From: Methylobacterium oryzae
GTDB lineage: Bacteria; Pseudomonadota; Alphaproteobacteria; Rhizobiales; Beijerinckiaceae
Length of the DNA: 64,000 nt
Direction of reading: 5' to 3'
Assembly: GCF_021398735.1 (NCBI RefSeq)
Contig: NZ_CP090349.1
Span: forward strand, 5,640,001 to 5,704,000
The position numbers and the translations under genes are program-made. Below, one piece after another: positions 63,391-64,000 of the stretch; within the stretch, counting starts at the first letter, position 1; each line of letters begins with the position of its first letter. Below the pieces are notes generated by a model. The model ran no database searches. It had not been told where the DNA came from and worked only from the letters and a program-made list of their open reading frames with translations.

Positions 63391-64000
63391 GCCGAGGCGG
63401 CGGGCTTCGACCGCGACAGGAAGGCGGCGAGCCGCTCCTGGGACTCGGGCGAGCGCAGCTGCGCGTCGAAGGCTCTGGCCTCCGCCTCCAGGGCCGCCTC
63501 GACCTGCGCCTGGTCGCCCCGGATCAGCGCCCGGGACGCCGTCAGCGCCCCGCGCGGCAGGGCGGCGAGGCGCGCGGCCTGCGCGATGGCCTGCTCGACC
63601 AGCATGTCGGCGGGTAGCACCGCGTTGACGAGGCCCAGGGCCTGCGCCTCGTCGGCCTCGAGCGGCCGGGACAGGAGCAGCAGCTCGGTCGCCCGGAGCC
63701 GGCCGACTCGCAGGGGCAGCAGGTAGCTCGACGCCGCCTCCGGCACGAGGCCGAGCTCGACGAAGGGCATGCGCAGGCGCGCCGCCGGGCTCGCGTAGAC
63801 GAGGTCGCAGTGCAGGCAGAGGGTCGCGCCGATGCCGACCGCGATCCCGTCGACCGCCGCCACCATCGGGGTGCGGGTCCGGGCGAGCTGGCGGATGAAG
63901 GCCAGCGCCGGCGAGGAACTGAATCCATCACCGGCATGCCCCATGAAATCGGCGAGGTCGTTGCCGGCGCTGAACATGCCGGGCTGCCCGGCGAAGACCA
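63387..64000 (-). CDS. Enoyl-CoA hydratase/isomerase family protein (5' end beyond window)
   Basis: A crotonase family protein cut at its 5' end by the window edge; about 204 residues are visible. The oxyanion-hole FSAGNDLADF, the GIGATLCLHCD segment and the LRMPFVELGLVPEAAS segment are present. It lacks the first Glu of classical hydratases (position occupied by Thr in GIGATLCL), which suggests an isomerase-like or otherwise divergent activity. Its stop overlaps the SDR start. Confidence 0.88.
   Translation of the reverse strand, partial: VFAGQPGMFSAGNDLADFMGHAGDGFSSSPALAFIRQLARTRTPMVAAVDGIAVGIGATLCLHCDLVYASPAARLRMPFVELGLVPEAASSYLLPLRVGRLRATELLLLSRPLEADEAQALGLVNAVLPADMLVEQAIAQAARLAALPRGALTASRALIRGDQAQVEAALEAEARAFDAQLRSPESQERLAAFLSRSKPAASA

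Overview
The window is a GC-rich (roughly 70%) alphaproteobacterial chromosome segment. Gene content and style (Tad/Cpa pilus genes, FtrABCD iron uptake, a DUF3126 protein, a GcrA-like protein, a cobalamin-binding radical SAM protein, several methyl-accepting chemotaxis proteins) fit a Methylobacterium-like member of the Hyphomicrobiales. That assignment is an inference; no rRNA is present.

Layout. 0.2-5 kb: a BzdR/BoxR-type regulator, serine acetyltransferase, small conserved proteins and two transglutaminase-like cysteine peptidases. 5-13 kb (minus strand): a valine/isobutyrate catabolic run (AMP-dependent acyl-CoA ligase, an unknown protein, enoyl-CoA hydratase, mmsB, 3-hydroxyisobutyryl-CoA hydrolase, acyl-CoA dehydrogenase, mmsA) facing a divergent LysR regulator. 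14-17 kb: an iron-type alcohol dehydrogenase and an ABC amino-acid-type binding protein. 17-25 kb: a Tad/Flp pilus operon cpaBCDEF-tadBC, followed by a convergent GcrA-like gene. 25.7-27 kb: sulfurtransferase and an unknown gene. 27-30.6 kb: an ftrABDC iron uptake operon with an iron-box-like site upstream. 31-33 kb: a large outer-membrane protein that appears to join two beta-barrel types. 33-36 kb: lipB, an orphan FliN-like protein, tRNA-Leu(GAG) and an AraC regulator with a striking palindromic operator. 36-45 kb: RhlE-type helicase, molybdopterin oxidoreductase, small proteins, thioesterase, SodC and two RNA methyltransferases.

45-57 kb is the most unusual part: a compact chemosensory operon. 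It encodes a soluble receptor with two complete signalling tips, a CheW with three CheW domains, CheB, a HEAT-repeat protein, CheR, CheY, CheA, a small STAS-like gene that looks frameshifted, a ParA-family ATPase, a second CheY and a short membrane MCP-like protein carrying a CheZ-like DxxxQ motif. It is preceded by an AT-rich island with an imperfect direct repeat spaced 20 bp. The gene set suggests a cytoplasmic array positioned by a ParA-type ATPase. 57-64 kb: CorA, a conventional transmembrane MCP, a SugE/Gdx-type exporter with a possible guanidine-II (mini-ykkC) riboswitch, a B12-binding radical SAM protein, an SDR enzyme and an enoyl-CoA hydratase cut by the window end.

Most long antisense reading frames here are by-products of high GC and were left out.
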